NCBI GenBank assembly: GCA_938005545.1
Contig: CALKXV010000049.1
Span: 17,338-81,337 of the forward strand
Source: an uncultured Paracoccaceae bacterium
GTDB taxonomy: Bacteria; Pseudomonadota; Alphaproteobacteria; Rhodobacterales; Rhodobacteraceae
Length of the DNA: 64,000 bases
Direction of reading: 5' to 3'
The translations under genes were made by a program, and so were the position numbers. Within the stretch, counting starts at the first letter, position 1; every line of letters begins with the position of its first letter. A model generated the notes under the pieces. The model did not search any database, was not told the origin of the DNA, and saw nothing but the letters and a program-made list of their open reading frames with translations. This document shows positions 27,967-36,838 of this stretch, one piece after another.

Positions 27967-27983
27967 GTTTCACTATGTGGAAC
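27967..27983. promoter_or_regulatory. IclR-like operator in the system 2 intergenic region
   Basis: Imperfect palindrome GTTTCAC-TAT-GTGGAAC; the two 7-base arms match at six positions. It lies 20 bases downstream of the -10 of the rightward promoter and about 100 bases upstream of the IclR start, a position suited to control both directions. Confidence 0.6.
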
Positions 27984-28014
27984 TAATATGCAGGAACTAT
28001 TCTGGGAGGAAATC

Positions 28015-29280
28015 ATGCGTTCCATGTTGAAAGCGTCCATTGCGGCGCTCGGACTTGCTGCCGTTACGGCAGGATCGGCGTCTGCCGATGGCCACGCCCT
28101 GAGCGGCGATCTGAAAATTTTCCTCGATACGTCGAACCCGGCTCCTCGGGCAACGATGGAGGCCATGATTGCCCGCTTCGGTGAGGCAAACCCTGGTGTG
28201 AATATCGAGACAACGGTCATCGACCGTGAAGCCTATAAGACACAAATCCGCAATTTCCTGACCGCCGACGCACCTGACGTTGCCACATGGTATGCGGCCA
28301 ACCGGATGCGTCCATTTGTGGATGCAGGCCTGTTCGAAGACGTGTCTGACCTGTGGGAAGATGCTGATATCAAAGAGAACCTGGCATCGACCAAGGGTGC
28401 GATGACCATAGATGGTAAGCAGTGGGGTGTGCCTTACACATACTATCAGTGGGGCATCTACTATCGCAAAGACCTTTATGAAGAGCTTGGCATCAACGAG
28501 CCCGCAAACTGGGATGAGATGAAGTCGAACTGTGAAAAAGTTGTTGCTTCGGGCCGCGCTTGTTACACCATCGGCACCAAATTCCTTTGGACTGCTGGTG
28601 GTTGGTTCGACTATCTGAACATGCGGACCCATGGCTTTGACTTCCACATGGATCTGGCCAACGGGAACGTTGCTTGGACAGACGACCGTGTAAAACAGAC
28701 GTTCGCCAACTGGCGCGAACTGATCGACATGGGCGGTTTTGTTGAGAACCACCAGAACTACAGCTGGCAGGAAAGCCTTCCGTTCATTGTGAACGGCGAA
28801 GCGGCTGCGATTCTGAAGGGCAACTTTGCCGTGGCTCCGCTGCGCGAAGCTGGTCTGGATGACAGCAAGCTGGACTTCCACCAGTTTCCACCGATCACCG
28901 AAGGCATTGCTTTGGCTGAAGACGCGCCAACGGATACGTTCCACATTCCGTCAGGTGCATCGAACAAAGACAACGCACGTGCGTTCCTGAAGTTCGTGGC
29001 ATCCGCCAATGAGCAGTCCGAAATCAACAACGGCAAAAACCTGGGCCAACTTCCAGTGAACGCATCGTCGTCTATTGATGACGACAAGTTCCTGAACGAA
29101 GGCTTTGAAATGCTGTCGTCGAATTCGCCCGGCGGTGTTGCACAGTTCTTCGACCGTGACTTCCCAGCTGAAATGGCTTCGGAAGCGATGCAGGGTCTGC
29201 AAGAATTCATGGTGTTCCCGGACAATCTGGACGACATTCTTGTGCGCCTCGAGAAAGTCCGCGAGCGGGTCTACAAGTAG
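28015..29280 (+). CDS. Sugar ABC transporter substrate-binding protein, system 2
   Basis: A 421-residue cluster-1 binding protein with a signal peptide (AALGLAAVTAGSASA, cut near residue 24). The mature start SGDLKIFLDTSNPAPRATME and the WGVPYTYYQWGIYYRKDLYEEL block (about 130-150, partly shown) are typical of sugar-binding proteins; aromatic residues line the cleft. The ATG at 28015 follows GGGAGGAAATC. The operon also encodes an alpha-galactosidase, so raffinose- or melibiose-like alpha-galactosides are the likely ligands. Confidence 0.9.
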   Translation: MRSMLKASIAALGLAAVTAGSASADGHALSGDLKIFLDTSNPAPRATMEAMIARFGEANPGVNIETTVIDREAYKTQIRNFLTADAPDVATWYAANRMRPFVDAGLFEDVSDLWEDADIKENLASTKGAMTIDGKQWGVPYTYYQWGIYYRKDLYEELGINEPANWDEMKSNCEKVVASGRACYTIGTKFLWTAGGWFDYLNMRTHGFDFHMDLANGNVAWTDDRVKQTFANWRELIDMGGFVENHQNYSWQESLPFIVNGEAAAILKGNFAVAPLREAGLDDSKLDFHQFPPITEGIALAEDAPTDTFHIPSGASNKDNARAFLKFVASANEQSEINNGKNLGQLPVNASSSIDDDKFLNEGFEMLSSNSPGGVAQFFDRDFPAEMASEAMQGLQEFMVFPDNLDDILVRLEKVRERVYK

Positions 29281-29289
29281 TCTGATTGG

Positions 29290-29311
29290 AGGGCGGGCCC
29301 AGGCCCGCCCT
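29290..29311 (+). other. Intercistronic hairpin between binding protein and permease, system 2
   Basis: Perfect 10-bp inverted repeat AGGGCGGGCC / GGCCCGCCCT separated by two bases, starting nine bases after the stop. There is no T-run, so it is more likely a message-stabilising element that raises binding protein over permease than a terminator. Confidence 0.75.
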
Positions 29312-29374
29312 ACGACTTCGACTTATCCGCAAGCCGACAGGTTTTCGCATAAGCCGGAAAGGGAGATCTTACCC

Positions 29375-30295
29375 ATGGCCGAGACAACTGAAATCAACAG
29401 CGGTCGCCAACGCAGCTGGTATAAGCGCAACGAAATCGCGGTGACCCCGTGGTTGTTCCTTGCGCCCGCCATTCTGTTCTTCGCGGTCTATGTGATCATT
29501 CCGATATTCCAGTCGATCAATATCAGTTTCTATGACTGGGACGGGTTGGGTGAAGCGACATGGGTTGGCCTGGACAATTATGTTGAACTGGCTGACGACC
29601 GGGCGTTTGAGATTTCGTTCTGGAACAACTTCAAGTGGTTGATCTTCTATCTTCTGGCTATTCCGGCGGGTTTGTTCATTGCTTTGTTCCTGAACCAGAC
29701 GGTCACGGGCATCCGCATATATAAATCGCTGTTCTTTTTCCCATTCGTCCTGAGCCAAGTGGTCGTTGGATTGGTGTTCTCGTGGTTTTACCTGCCGAAC
29801 GAAGGGCTTTTGTCGAACTTTCTGGCCTGGTTCGGCGTCGATGGCGTCAATATTCTTGGCGATCCCACTTTGGCGACTTACGGCATCATCGCCGCGGGCC
29901 TTTGGCCGCAGACGGCTTATTGCATGATCTTGTATCTTACGGGACTGAACGCAGTTGATCCCGAACAGGTGGAAGCCGCGCGACTGGACGGAGCCAAGGG
30001 TTGGAAGATGTTGTGGTATGTGATCATTCCACAGCTGAAGCCAGCCACGTTCATTGCCTTCGTCGTCACCATCATCGGCGCGCTCAGGTCGTTTGATCTG
30101 ATCTCGATCATGACCAACGGTGGGCCCTTCGGGCAAACCCGGGTCCTGTCATTCTATATGTTCGAAAAAGCACTATCGGAATTCGGGTTCCGAATGGGAT
30201 ACGGGGCAGCCATCGCGGTTGTGTTGTTCCTGATCATGCTTGTCTTCATCGCCTACTTCCTGTGGTCGATGTGGAAAGAAGAGAAGGGGCACTGA
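29375..30295 (+). CDS. Sugar ABC transporter permease (MalF type), system 2
   Basis: A 306-residue permease with six membrane helices. The first runs from about residue 24 (TPWLFLAPAILFFAVYVII) and the ATPase-docking loop is VEAARLDGAKGWKMLWYVIIP (about 207). It has normal length, in contrast to the enlarged permease of system 1. The ATG at 29375 follows AAAGGGAGAT. The next gene starts one base after its stop. Confidence 0.9.
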   Translation: MAETTEINSGRQRSWYKRNEIAVTPWLFLAPAILFFAVYVIIPIFQSINISFYDWDGLGEATWVGLDNYVELADDRAFEISFWNNFKWLIFYLLAIPAGLFIALFLNQTVTGIRIYKSLFFFPFVLSQVVVGLVFSWFYLPNEGLLSNFLAWFGVDGVNILGDPTLATYGIIAAGLWPQTAYCMILYLTGLNAVDPEQVEAARLDGAKGWKMLWYVIIPQLKPATFIAFVVTIIGALRSFDLISIMTNGGPFGQTRVLSFYMFEKALSEFGFRMGYGAAIAVVLFLIMLVFIAYFLWSMWKEEKGH

Positions 30296-30296
30296 T

Positions 30297-31145
30297 ATGT
30301 TTCCACGTCCAATCCAATCGGCTTCGCCTGCGGCCCAGACCGCCTATAAGACGTTCTTGCCGATCGCCCTTATTTTGTGGCTTTTGCCGCTGATCGCGGT
30401 CGCTATCTTTTCGGTCAAACCGGCCGAGGATTTTACGTCCGGTAATTATTGGGGCGCGCCGTCTTCGTTCGAAATGTTCGCGAACTATGGCCAGGTCTTC
30501 TTCAATTCCGATATGCCCCGGTACATGCTGAATTCGGTGCTGATCACGGTGCCCACGGTCTTTGGTGCGGTCGCGCTTTCGGCCATGGCGGGCTTTGCGC
30601 TTGGGGTCTATCGGTTCAAATCCAACCTGTTGATCTTTTTCATGTTCGTGGCCGGAAACTTTGTGCCATTCCAGATCCTTATGGTGCCCGTGCGCGACCT
30701 GACGCTGGATATGGGGCTGTACAATAGTAAAACGGGACTGGTGTTGTTCCACATCGCTTTTCAAACCGGGTTCTGTACGCTTTTCATGCGAAACTTTATC
30801 CGACAATTGCCCTTCCCCCTGATCGAAGCTGCCCGCGTCGAAGGCGTCGCGGAATGGCGTATCTTTTGGTACGTTGTGCTTCCGCTCATGAAACCCGCGC
30901 TGGCCGCCTTGGCGGTGCTGATCTTCACATTCATCTGGAACGATTATTTCTGGGCCGTTGTTCTGACCCAAGGGCCGGAAAGCCAGCCTGTGACGGCAGG
31001 TATCACCAGCTTTAACGCACAGTTCCGCGCCGCCTATCATTTGATGAGTGCCGGTTCGATCGTTGCGGCCCTGCCCCCTGTGCTAATGTTCTTCCTGATG
31101 CAAAAGCACTTTATTGCAGGCCTGACTTTAGGTGCCGTGAAGTAA
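30297..31145 (+). CDS. Sugar ABC transporter permease (MalG type), system 2
   Basis: A 282-residue permease with six helices and the EAA loop IEAARVEGVAEWRIFWYVVLP (about residue 180). It forms the channel with the MalF-type partner encoded just before it. The stop codon overlaps the start of the alpha-galactosidase (TAATG), so translation of the two is coupled. Confidence 0.9.
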   Translation: MFPRPIQSASPAAQTAYKTFLPIALILWLLPLIAVAIFSVKPAEDFTSGNYWGAPSSFEMFANYGQVFFNSDMPRYMLNSVLITVPTVFGAVALSAMAGFALGVYRFKSNLLIFFMFVAGNFVPFQILMVPVRDLTLDMGLYNSKTGLVLFHIAFQTGFCTLFMRNFIRQLPFPLIEAARVEGVAEWRIFWYVVLPLMKPALAALAVLIFTFIWNDYFWAVVLTQGPESQPVTAGITSFNAQFRAAYHLMSAGSIVAALPPVLMFFLMQKHFIAGLTLGAVK

Positions 31146-33226
31146 TGAAAAGCTGGAGACTGGATGACGCGCGCCAGACGCTTGTTCTGGCGGCAAAACG
31201 CGAGCGCTTGGCTGAGGTGGTCTATTGGGGGCCACCATTGCCTGCGTCGGACGATCCCGATGCGCTTGCGGCGGCAGATATGCTGGATGTCACTGGCGGC
31301 ATGCTGGACGAAAATCCCGATCTGTCGATTTGCCCCGAAGCCGTACGCACCTTTCCCGGTCAACCCGGTCTGATCATTCGTGGGCCGGGCGGAACCTCGA
31401 TCTTGCCCAAGTTCTGCTATGCGTTCGAAACGGTTGAGAAAAACGCTTTGACCCTGACGTACCGGGACGAAGACAATAAGCTGACTTATACCGCTTATTT
31501 CTCGCTTGACCCCGACACCCATGTTTTGACCGCGCGTTCGGTCATCGACACCGACAGCCCGGTGCATCTGCATTGGTTGTCCGCGCCGGTGATGCCCGGT
31601 GCCCAGCATTCCGACGAGATGATCGACGTTTCAGGGCGGTGGTGCGGTGAATTCCAGTTGAACCATATTCCATGGACGCCCGGCGCGCGGTTCCGCGAAA
31701 ATCGCACCGGGCGCACCGGCCACGAGCATTTCCCCGGATTGATCGTAACCTCACGCGGAACCACCAATACTCAAGGCGAAGCTTGGGCTTTTCACTATGG
31801 ATGGTCTGGCGGACACCGGATGGTTGCCGAAGAATTGCCCGACGGCCGCCGTCAGGTGCAGTTCGGGCACGCCACGGGCTTGACCAGCGAACCCGCCACC
31901 AAATTCGAAACCGCGCCACTTTACATGACGTATTCCAGCACCGGATTAAACGGATGCGCCGTTGCCTTCCAACGCCACACCCGCGACCGTATTGTCGACT
32001 GGTCCGGTGCGAAGAACCCACGGCCTGTGCATTATAACTGTTGGGAAGCCGTCTATTTCGATCATCAACCCGAAGTATTGAAAGATATCGCCAGCCAAGC
32101 AGCCGCCTTGGGCGCCGAGCGTTTTGTGCTGGATGATGGCTGGTTTGGGACCCGAGACGACGACACACGCGCCCTGTCTGACTGGGAAGTCGACCCGCGC
32201 AAGTTTCCCGATGGGCTAACGCCGCTGATCGACCATATTCACGGGCTTGGAATGTCATTCGGTATCTGGTTCGAACCCGAAATGATCAACCCCGACAGTG
32301 ACCTTTACAGGCTTCACCCGGATTGGGCCATGGGCGGCGAGGATCAGGTGTTGGGGCGCTATCAGATGGCGCTGGACATGTCGAAACCGCAGGTGCGCGA
32401 TCACATTTTTGAATGCATGGCGGCGATTTTGGCCGCCCATGACATTGATTACATAAAATGGGATCACAACCGCGTTTTGCCCTATCCTGACCAGTCGCAA
32501 ACCCACGGATCTTACGCGCTGATTGACCGGCTTCGCGACGCTTTTCCGAAAGTTGAAATTGAAAGTTGCGCATCGGGCGGAGGGCGGATCGACTTTGGTA
32601 TTTTAAGCCGCACGCACCGGGTCTGGTTGTCGGATTCAAACGATGCGCTCGAACGTCTGCCGATGCAGCACAACGCGGCGTTGTTCCTGCCTGCCGCCGT
32701 CACTGGAAGCCATGTGGGCCCCCGGATCAGCCACACCAGCGGCCGGCATCTGGATATCCGTGTGCGGGCCTGGGTCGCCGCACAACGGCACATGGGTTTT
32801 GAGATGGATCCCCGCGAACTTGACGAAGAAGAAACCGAAGTTCTTACGCGGGTTACACGCTGGTGGAAAGACAACCGCGACTGGATGTTGGCCGCCGATA
32901 TTTTGCGACTTGAGAGCTCTGATGCGAGCGTGGTTGCTGAACAGCACCAATCCCGCGATGGCGCACGATTTGTGGCCTTCGTCGGCAAGCGCGATACCTC
33001 GGATCAGATTGCACCCCGTCCCTTGCGGATGACCGGTCTGGACCCCGATGCGCTCTACAGCATTGATCTGGCGAACCGCGACGATGTCGTGCGGTTGTCA
33101 CGGGGTCAGGTTGCGCTCAAAGATGGCCCGATCAAGCTTTCGGGACGCTATCTTATGGCAAAAGGGCTGGCTTTGCCGTGGAGCTATCCCGGTACTATCT
33201 GGGTCGTCGAAGGTCAGCGGCTTTGA
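31145..33226 (+). CDS. Alpha-galactosidase, GH36
   Basis: A 693-residue family GH36 enzyme that removes terminal alpha-1,6-galactose from sugars such as melibiose and raffinose. An N-terminal beta-sandwich is followed by a (beta/alpha)8 barrel with RFVLDDGWFGTRDDD (about 328), the nucleophile Asp in YIKWDHNR (about 440) and the acid/base Asp in WLSDSNDALER (about 500). No signal peptide, so hydrolysis is cytoplasmic after import by system 2. Last gene of the operon. Confidence 0.93.
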   Translation: MKSWRLDDARQTLVLAAKRERLAEVVYWGPPLPASDDPDALAAADMLDVTGGMLDENPDLSICPEAVRTFPGQPGLIIRGPGGTSILPKFCYAFETVEKNALTLTYRDEDNKLTYTAYFSLDPDTHVLTARSVIDTDSPVHLHWLSAPVMPGAQHSDEMIDVSGRWCGEFQLNHIPWTPGARFRENRTGRTGHEHFPGLIVTSRGTTNTQGEAWAFHYGWSGGHRMVAEELPDGRRQVQFGHATGLTSEPATKFETAPLYMTYSSTGLNGCAVAFQRHTRDRIVDWSGAKNPRPVHYNCWEAVYFDHQPEVLKDIASQAAALGAERFVLDDGWFGTRDDDTRALSDWEVDPRKFPDGLTPLIDHIHGLGMSFGIWFEPEMINPDSDLYRLHPDWAMGGEDQVLGRYQMALDMSKPQVRDHIFECMAAILAAHDIDYIKWDHNRVLPYPDQSQTHGSYALIDRLRDAFPKVEIESCASGGGRIDFGILSRTHRVWLSDSNDALERLPMQHNAALFLPAAVTGSHVGPRISHTSGRHLDIRVRAWVAAQRHMGFEMDPRELDEEETEVLTRVTRWWKDNRDWMLAADILRLESSDASVVAEQHQSRDGARFVAFVGKRDTSDQIAPRPLRMTGLDPDALYSIDLANRDDVVRLSRGQVALKDGPIKLSGRYLMAKGLALPWSYPGTIWVVEGQRL

Positions 33227-33360
33227 TCTTCCACTCATCACGGCAGTCTCACATTCCGCTCTCAGTTTCGCGATTTTCGCGTCACCTCTGATCACGGAGA
33301 TTTCGGTCGCCTATCAAGTTGAGTGAGGTACATTCTACGCAACAGACAGGAAGCGGCGAT

Positions 33361-33903
33361 ATGACTAGCAACCCAAAATCAAAAAAGCTAAGCAGGCGCG
33401 CTGTTCTGGCGTCGGGAGCTCTTTTTCCAACGACCATGGCATTGGGTTCTCCGGCTTTCGCATCGTCCAATAAATTTTCGAGCGGCACCTTCCCCTACGA
33501 AGTAACTTATACCGAAGAAGAATGGAGATCTCGGCTGTCCGAGCTTGAGTACTTCGTCATGCGCGAAGGCGGAACCGAACCAAGACAATCCAGCCTCCTC
33601 GCTTTCGAAAAACGCGAAGGCACCTACAGCTGCAAAGGATGCGAGCTTCCGGCTTTTTCGGCAGAGTGGAAGGTACAACACTTTGACATTGGCTGGGTCT
33701 TCTTCAAACAAGCCATACCAGATGCTGTGCTTACGGGTGTCGATACGAGCTTTAACCCACGTGGCATGAACGAAAACGAAATCGGCGCAACCATTGAGTG
33801 CCATTGTCGCCGTTGTGGCAGCCACATCGGGCACATTTTGGAGGTTCGAGGAGAAGTTCTTCATTGTCTGAACGGCACGTCGCTGGTCTTTTCCCCCTTA
33901 TGA
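33361..33903 (+). CDS. Tat-exported MsrB-like methionine sulfoxide reductase
   Basis: A 180-residue protein with a twin-arginine type signal (LSRRAVLASGALFPTTMALG, cut near AFA at residue 37). The rest resembles MsrB, which reduces methionine-R-sulfoxide: the start EEWRSRLSELEYFVMREGGTE, zinc pairs CKGC and CRRC, and a C-terminal catalytic Cys in LHCLNGTSL. It is divergent: the usual GWPSF is GWVFF, and the loop before the catalytic Cys is shorter (GHILEVRGEVLHC). It may repair oxidised periplasmic proteins. The ATG at 33361 follows AGGAAG. It has a lone-gene setting and more A/T-rich codons than its neighbours. Confidence 0.8.
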   Translation: MTSNPKSKKLSRRAVLASGALFPTTMALGSPAFASSNKFSSGTFPYEVTYTEEEWRSRLSELEYFVMREGGTEPRQSSLLAFEKREGTYSCKGCELPAFSAEWKVQHFDIGWVFFKQAIPDAVLTGVDTSFNPRGMNENEIGATIECHCRRCGSHIGHILEVRGEVLHCLNGTSLVFSPL

Positions 33904-33920
33904 AGCACTGATCCTCACCG

Positions 33921-33950
33921 AAAGGCCCACGCGTCCGCGTGGGCCTTTCA
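33921..33950 (+). terminator. Terminator-like hairpin after the MsrB-like gene
   Basis: Perfect 13-bp inverted repeat AAAGGCCCACGCG / CGCGTGGGCCTTT separated by two bases. The T-run after the stem is short, but the A-run and T-run arms are symmetrical, so it could act in both directions. Confidence 0.75.
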
Positions 33951-34263
33951 ATACCCCCGGAAACATCGGCAAATCCTAGTTTTTCGGCGAAAAAGACTGT
34001 AACACTTCACACGAAAGACCCGATTTCAGGCCATTATTCGGTGTGAAAAACGCGATGTTACAACGTCTCAAAATGAAGTGGGGCACTTGATTATTGCCCG
34101 CCTAGCACCGCAGATGTGGCGAATATCACACGATGAACTGACATCAGCCAAATCTACCTTTTAATTTTCTTAAATGTTTTCTGATACTTACGGACTTATC
34201 GCCTATTGGGCACACATTGATGTAATCAACCTGCCACGAAAATAAATTTTTTCTCGCAATCTT

Positions 34264-34293
34264 CTGACGAAACCGTTAATTCAAAAACATAAT
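34264..34293 (+). promoter_or_regulatory. Promoter of the small secreted protein gene
   Basis: -35-like CTGACG (34264-34269), an 18-base spacer and -10 CATAAT (34288-34293; five of six). It leaves a leader of about 55 bases before the ATG at 34355. Confidence 0.5.
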
Positions 34294-34354
34294 CTGATCT
34301 CGCAAAAAGATCATGTGCCCAAGGCGGGTGCGAACTTGAAGAAGGAAAGACCAA

Positions 34355-34621
34355 ATGACTAAAATCACCACACTCGCAGCAGCTGCAGCTATCTCGCTTT
34401 CTGCTATGGCACCCTCCGCTTTCGCAATGGGTTCCGAGCTCAATGCTTTGACTGGCGCTGTTTATAACGGCCTGAACTCCATGCAGATGGACCTGGCTTC
34501 GATCAACTCGCTGTCCTTGCAGGACATCCAGCGCATCGACCAGATCATGACTTCGGGCGACAACGAGTCGGACAAGCGTCAGAAGATCAACCTGATCCTG
34601 CGCAACGCAAGCGACCGGTAG
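34355..34621 (+). CDS. Small secreted protein, unknown function, likely abundant
   Basis: An 88-residue protein with a clear signal peptide (TLAAAAAISLSAMAPSAFA, cut after residue 24). The mature 64 residues are polar and helical, with leucine, serine, asparagine and aspartate (LNSMQMDLASINSLSLQDIQ) and no cysteine. Codons are strongly biased to one choice per residue (CTG, ATC, AAC, GAC), the Shine-Dalgarno AAGGAAAG is strong, and it has its own promoter and a strong terminator, all signs of high expression. I do not recognise the family. Confidence 0.8.
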   Translation: MTKITTLAAAAAISLSAMAPSAFAMGSELNALTGAVYNGLNSMQMDLASINSLSLQDIQRIDQIMTSGDNESDKRQKINLILRNASDR

Positions 34622-34646
34622 AAACCGTTAATACGGTTTAAGAATT

Positions 34647-34680
34647 GCCGCGTTCCTATCCGGGAACGCGGCTTTTTTGT
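34647..34680 (+). terminator. Terminator of the small secreted protein gene
   Basis: 10-bp stem GCCGCGTTCC (34647-34656) with GGAACGCGGC (34663-34672), loop TATCCG and tail TTTTTT. An additional perfect inverted repeat AAACCGT-TAAT-ACGGTTT (34622-34639) sits just after the stop codon. Confidence 0.92.
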
Positions 34681-34682
34681 TT

Positions 34683-35474
34683 TTAGGCTGAATGTGCGCC
34701 TGCGGCCAGGCCCCGAACAAACGCCAAAACATCGCTTGGCGATTGTCCTTTCCCGATCAGATCAACAATGGCCGAACCAACAACGGCGCCGTCGGCAACG
34801 CTTGCAATATCGCGGCTGGCCTCTGGTGTTCTGATGCCGAACCCGACAATGACAGGAATATCTGTCGCCGCCTGAATACGTGCCACTTCGGGGCCAACAT
34901 CGGTTGCCACGGCGCTGGCCGCACCAGTGATACCTGTGATCGAGACGTAGTACACAAATCCAGAGGTGTTCTGTAGTACCTTTGGCAGGCGCTTGTTGTC
35001 TGTCGTGGGCGTGGCCAACCGGATGAAGTTCAGTCCAGCCGCCTGAGCAGGTATGCAAAGCTCGCTGTCCTCCTCTGGCGGCAAATCCACCACGATCAAT
35101 CCATCGATCCCGGCCGCTTTGGCATTGACCAGAAACCGGTCAACGCCGTGGCTATAGATCGGGTTGTAATAGCCCATCAGCACAATGGGGGTGACATCGT
35201 CGTCTTCGCGAAATGCCCGGGCAAGATCCAACGTTTTGTTCAGCGTCATCCCGGCTTCAAGCGCACGTTGCCCGGCCAATTGGATCGTTGGGCCATCGGC
35301 CATCGGATCGGTGAACGGCAGGCCCAATTCGATGATATCGACACCCGCGTCCGGCATGCCTTTGACGATCTCAAGCGAGGTTTCATAGTCGGGATCGCCC
35401 GCCATCACATAGGCCACGAAAGCCTTCTTCCCTTCTGCCTTCAGGGCGGCAAATTTGGCGTCGATCCGGGTCAT
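34683..35474 (-). CDS. trpA: Tryptophan synthase alpha subunit
   Basis: A 263-residue TIM-barrel enzyme that cleaves indole-3-glycerol phosphate and channels indole to TrpB. The catalytic Glu and Asp are in [19 protein letters not shown] (about residues 47-65), and the phosphate-binding [14 protein letters not shown] and [10 protein letters not shown] segments follow (about 213-240). trpB and the other trp genes are not adjacent, so trpA stands alone here. The ATG at 35474 is the normal start. Confidence 0.95.
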   Translation of the reverse strand: MTRIDAKFAALKAEGKKAFVAYVMAGDPDYETSLEIVKGMPDAGVDIIELGLPFTDPMADGPTIQLAGQRALEAGMTLNKTLDLARAFREDDDVTPIVLMGYYNPIYSHGVDRFLVNAKAAGIDGLIVVDLPPEEDSELCIPAQAAGLNFIRLATPTTDNKRLPKVLQNTSGFVYYVSITGITGAASAVATDVGPEVARIQAATDIPVIVGFGIRTPEASRDIASVADGAVVGSAIVDLIGKGQSPSDVLAFVRGLAAGAHSA

Positions 35475-35613
35475 GATGTCATTCCTTTATGGCTGTCACG
35501 ATCTGCCTGAATTGTGCCCGAAGATCAATCGTCTCTGTTGATTGGTACCAAAACCTTGCACCTCGCCCCCCTGCCCGCTAAGTCCCCGGCAACAGGTCAC
35601 AAGGAATACGCCC

Positions 35614-36711
35614 ATGGGCTTTCGAACCGGTATCGTCGGGTTACCGAATGTGGGGAAATCCACGCTTTTCAATGCGCTGACCAGAACGGCCGCCGCTCAG
35701 GCCGCAAACTTCCCATTTTGCACCATTGAACCCAACGTTGGCGAAGTGGCCGTTCCCGACGCCCGGCTGGCAAAATTGGCCGACATTGCAAACAGTCAGA
35801 ACGTTATCCCTGCCCGCATGACTTTCGTTGACATCGCGGGGCTTGTGAAAGGTGCATCCAAAGGCGAAGGCCTTGGCAATCAATTTTTGGCCAATATCCG
35901 TGAATGCGATGCGATTGCCCATGTGTTGCGGTGTTTTGAAGACGGCGACATCACGCACGTCGAAGGCCGTGTGAACCCCGTCGAAGACGCCGATACCATC
36001 GAAACCGAACTGATGCTTGCCGATCTGGAAAGCATCGAAAAACGCCTGCAAAACATTGTGCGCAAGGTCCGCGGTGGTGACAAAGACGCGGTCTTGCAGG
36101 AACGCTTGCTGAAAGAAGCGCAGGCAACCTTGGAAAACGGCCAACCGGCTCGCAAGGTCGAGGTTTCCGAAGAGGATGCCAAGGCTTGGTCGATGCTGCA
36201 ACTTCTGACTGCCAAGCCCGTGCTGTTCGTCTGCAACGTCGCCGAAGATGAAGCGTCAGACGGCAATGCCCATTCCGCAGCCGTTGCGGCCATGGCCGCC
36301 GAACAAGGTGCGGGCGCGGTCGTGATTTCGGCAAAGATTGAGGAAGAGATCAGCCAGCTTGACGCCGAAGAGGCCGAGATGTTTCTGACCGAAATGGGTC
36401 TTGAAGAAGCAGGCCTGGACCGGCTTATTCGCGCGGGCTATCAGCTTTTGGACCTACAGACCTATTTCACCGTTGGGCCGAAAGAAGCGCGCGCCTGGAC
36501 CATCGCAAAAGGCACCCTTGCGCCAGCCGCCGCCGGTGTCATCCATGGCGACTTTGAAAAAGGCTTTATTCGTGCGGAAACCGTTGCCTATGACGACTAT
36601 GTGTCTTTGGGCGGCGAAGCACCGGCGCGGGATGCAGGCAAGTTACGCGCAGAAGGCAAAAGCTATGAAGTGAAAGACGGCGACGTTCTGCACTTCCTCC
36701 ACTCCGGATAA
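35614..36711 (+). CDS. ychF: Redox-regulated ATPase/GTPase YchF
   Basis: A 365-residue Obg-family P-loop protein that prefers ATP and associates with ribosomes. The P-loop GIVGLPNVGKSTLFNALT (residues 5-22), the switch FVDIAGLVKGASKGEGLGNQFL (about 70, partly shown), a coiled middle domain, and a C-terminal TGS domain ending DGDVLHFLHSG are complete. The start MGFRTG at 35614 is the family's usual one; the frame is open from 35542 without coding character. Confidence 0.95.
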   Translation: MGFRTGIVGLPNVGKSTLFNALTRTAAAQAANFPFCTIEPNVGEVAVPDARLAKLADIANSQNVIPARMTFVDIAGLVKGASKGEGLGNQFLANIRECDAIAHVLRCFEDGDITHVEGRVNPVEDADTIETELMLADLESIEKRLQNIVRKVRGGDKDAVLQERLLKEAQATLENGQPARKVEVSEEDAKAWSMLQLLTAKPVLFVCNVAEDEASDGNAHSAAVAAMAAEQGAGAVVISAKIEEEISQLDAEEAEMFLTEMGLEEAGLDRLIRAGYQLLDLQTYFTVGPKEARAWTIAKGTLAPAAAGVIHGDFEKGFIRAETVAYDDYVSLGGEAPARDAGKLRAEGKSYEVKDGDVLHFLHSG

Positions 36712-36838
36712 TTCGAGAATGGCGTTTTGTGTCTGGTTCTGCCTTCTTTAGCGGTCATGCCGACCATCCTGCGCCACAGATGTAAATTGTAGCGCTTCGC
36801 ACTTGAACTGTTCGTACGACGCACCCTAACCTTCTGGC

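Larger units (their letters stand above)
33904..34354. other. Long AT-rich intergenic region before the small secreted protein gene
   Basis: 451 bases with no gene. It holds the terminator of the MsrB-like gene, split inverted-repeat arms TGTAACA (33998-34004) with TGTTACA (34056-34062) and TTCACAC (34006-34012) with GTGTGAA (34041-34047), then an AT-rich stretch and the promoter of the next gene. Confidence 0.7.

Noticed and set aside
27997..28944. 315-codon open frame on the - strand
   Set aside because: Antisense to the binding protein gene of system 2; no protein family resemblance.
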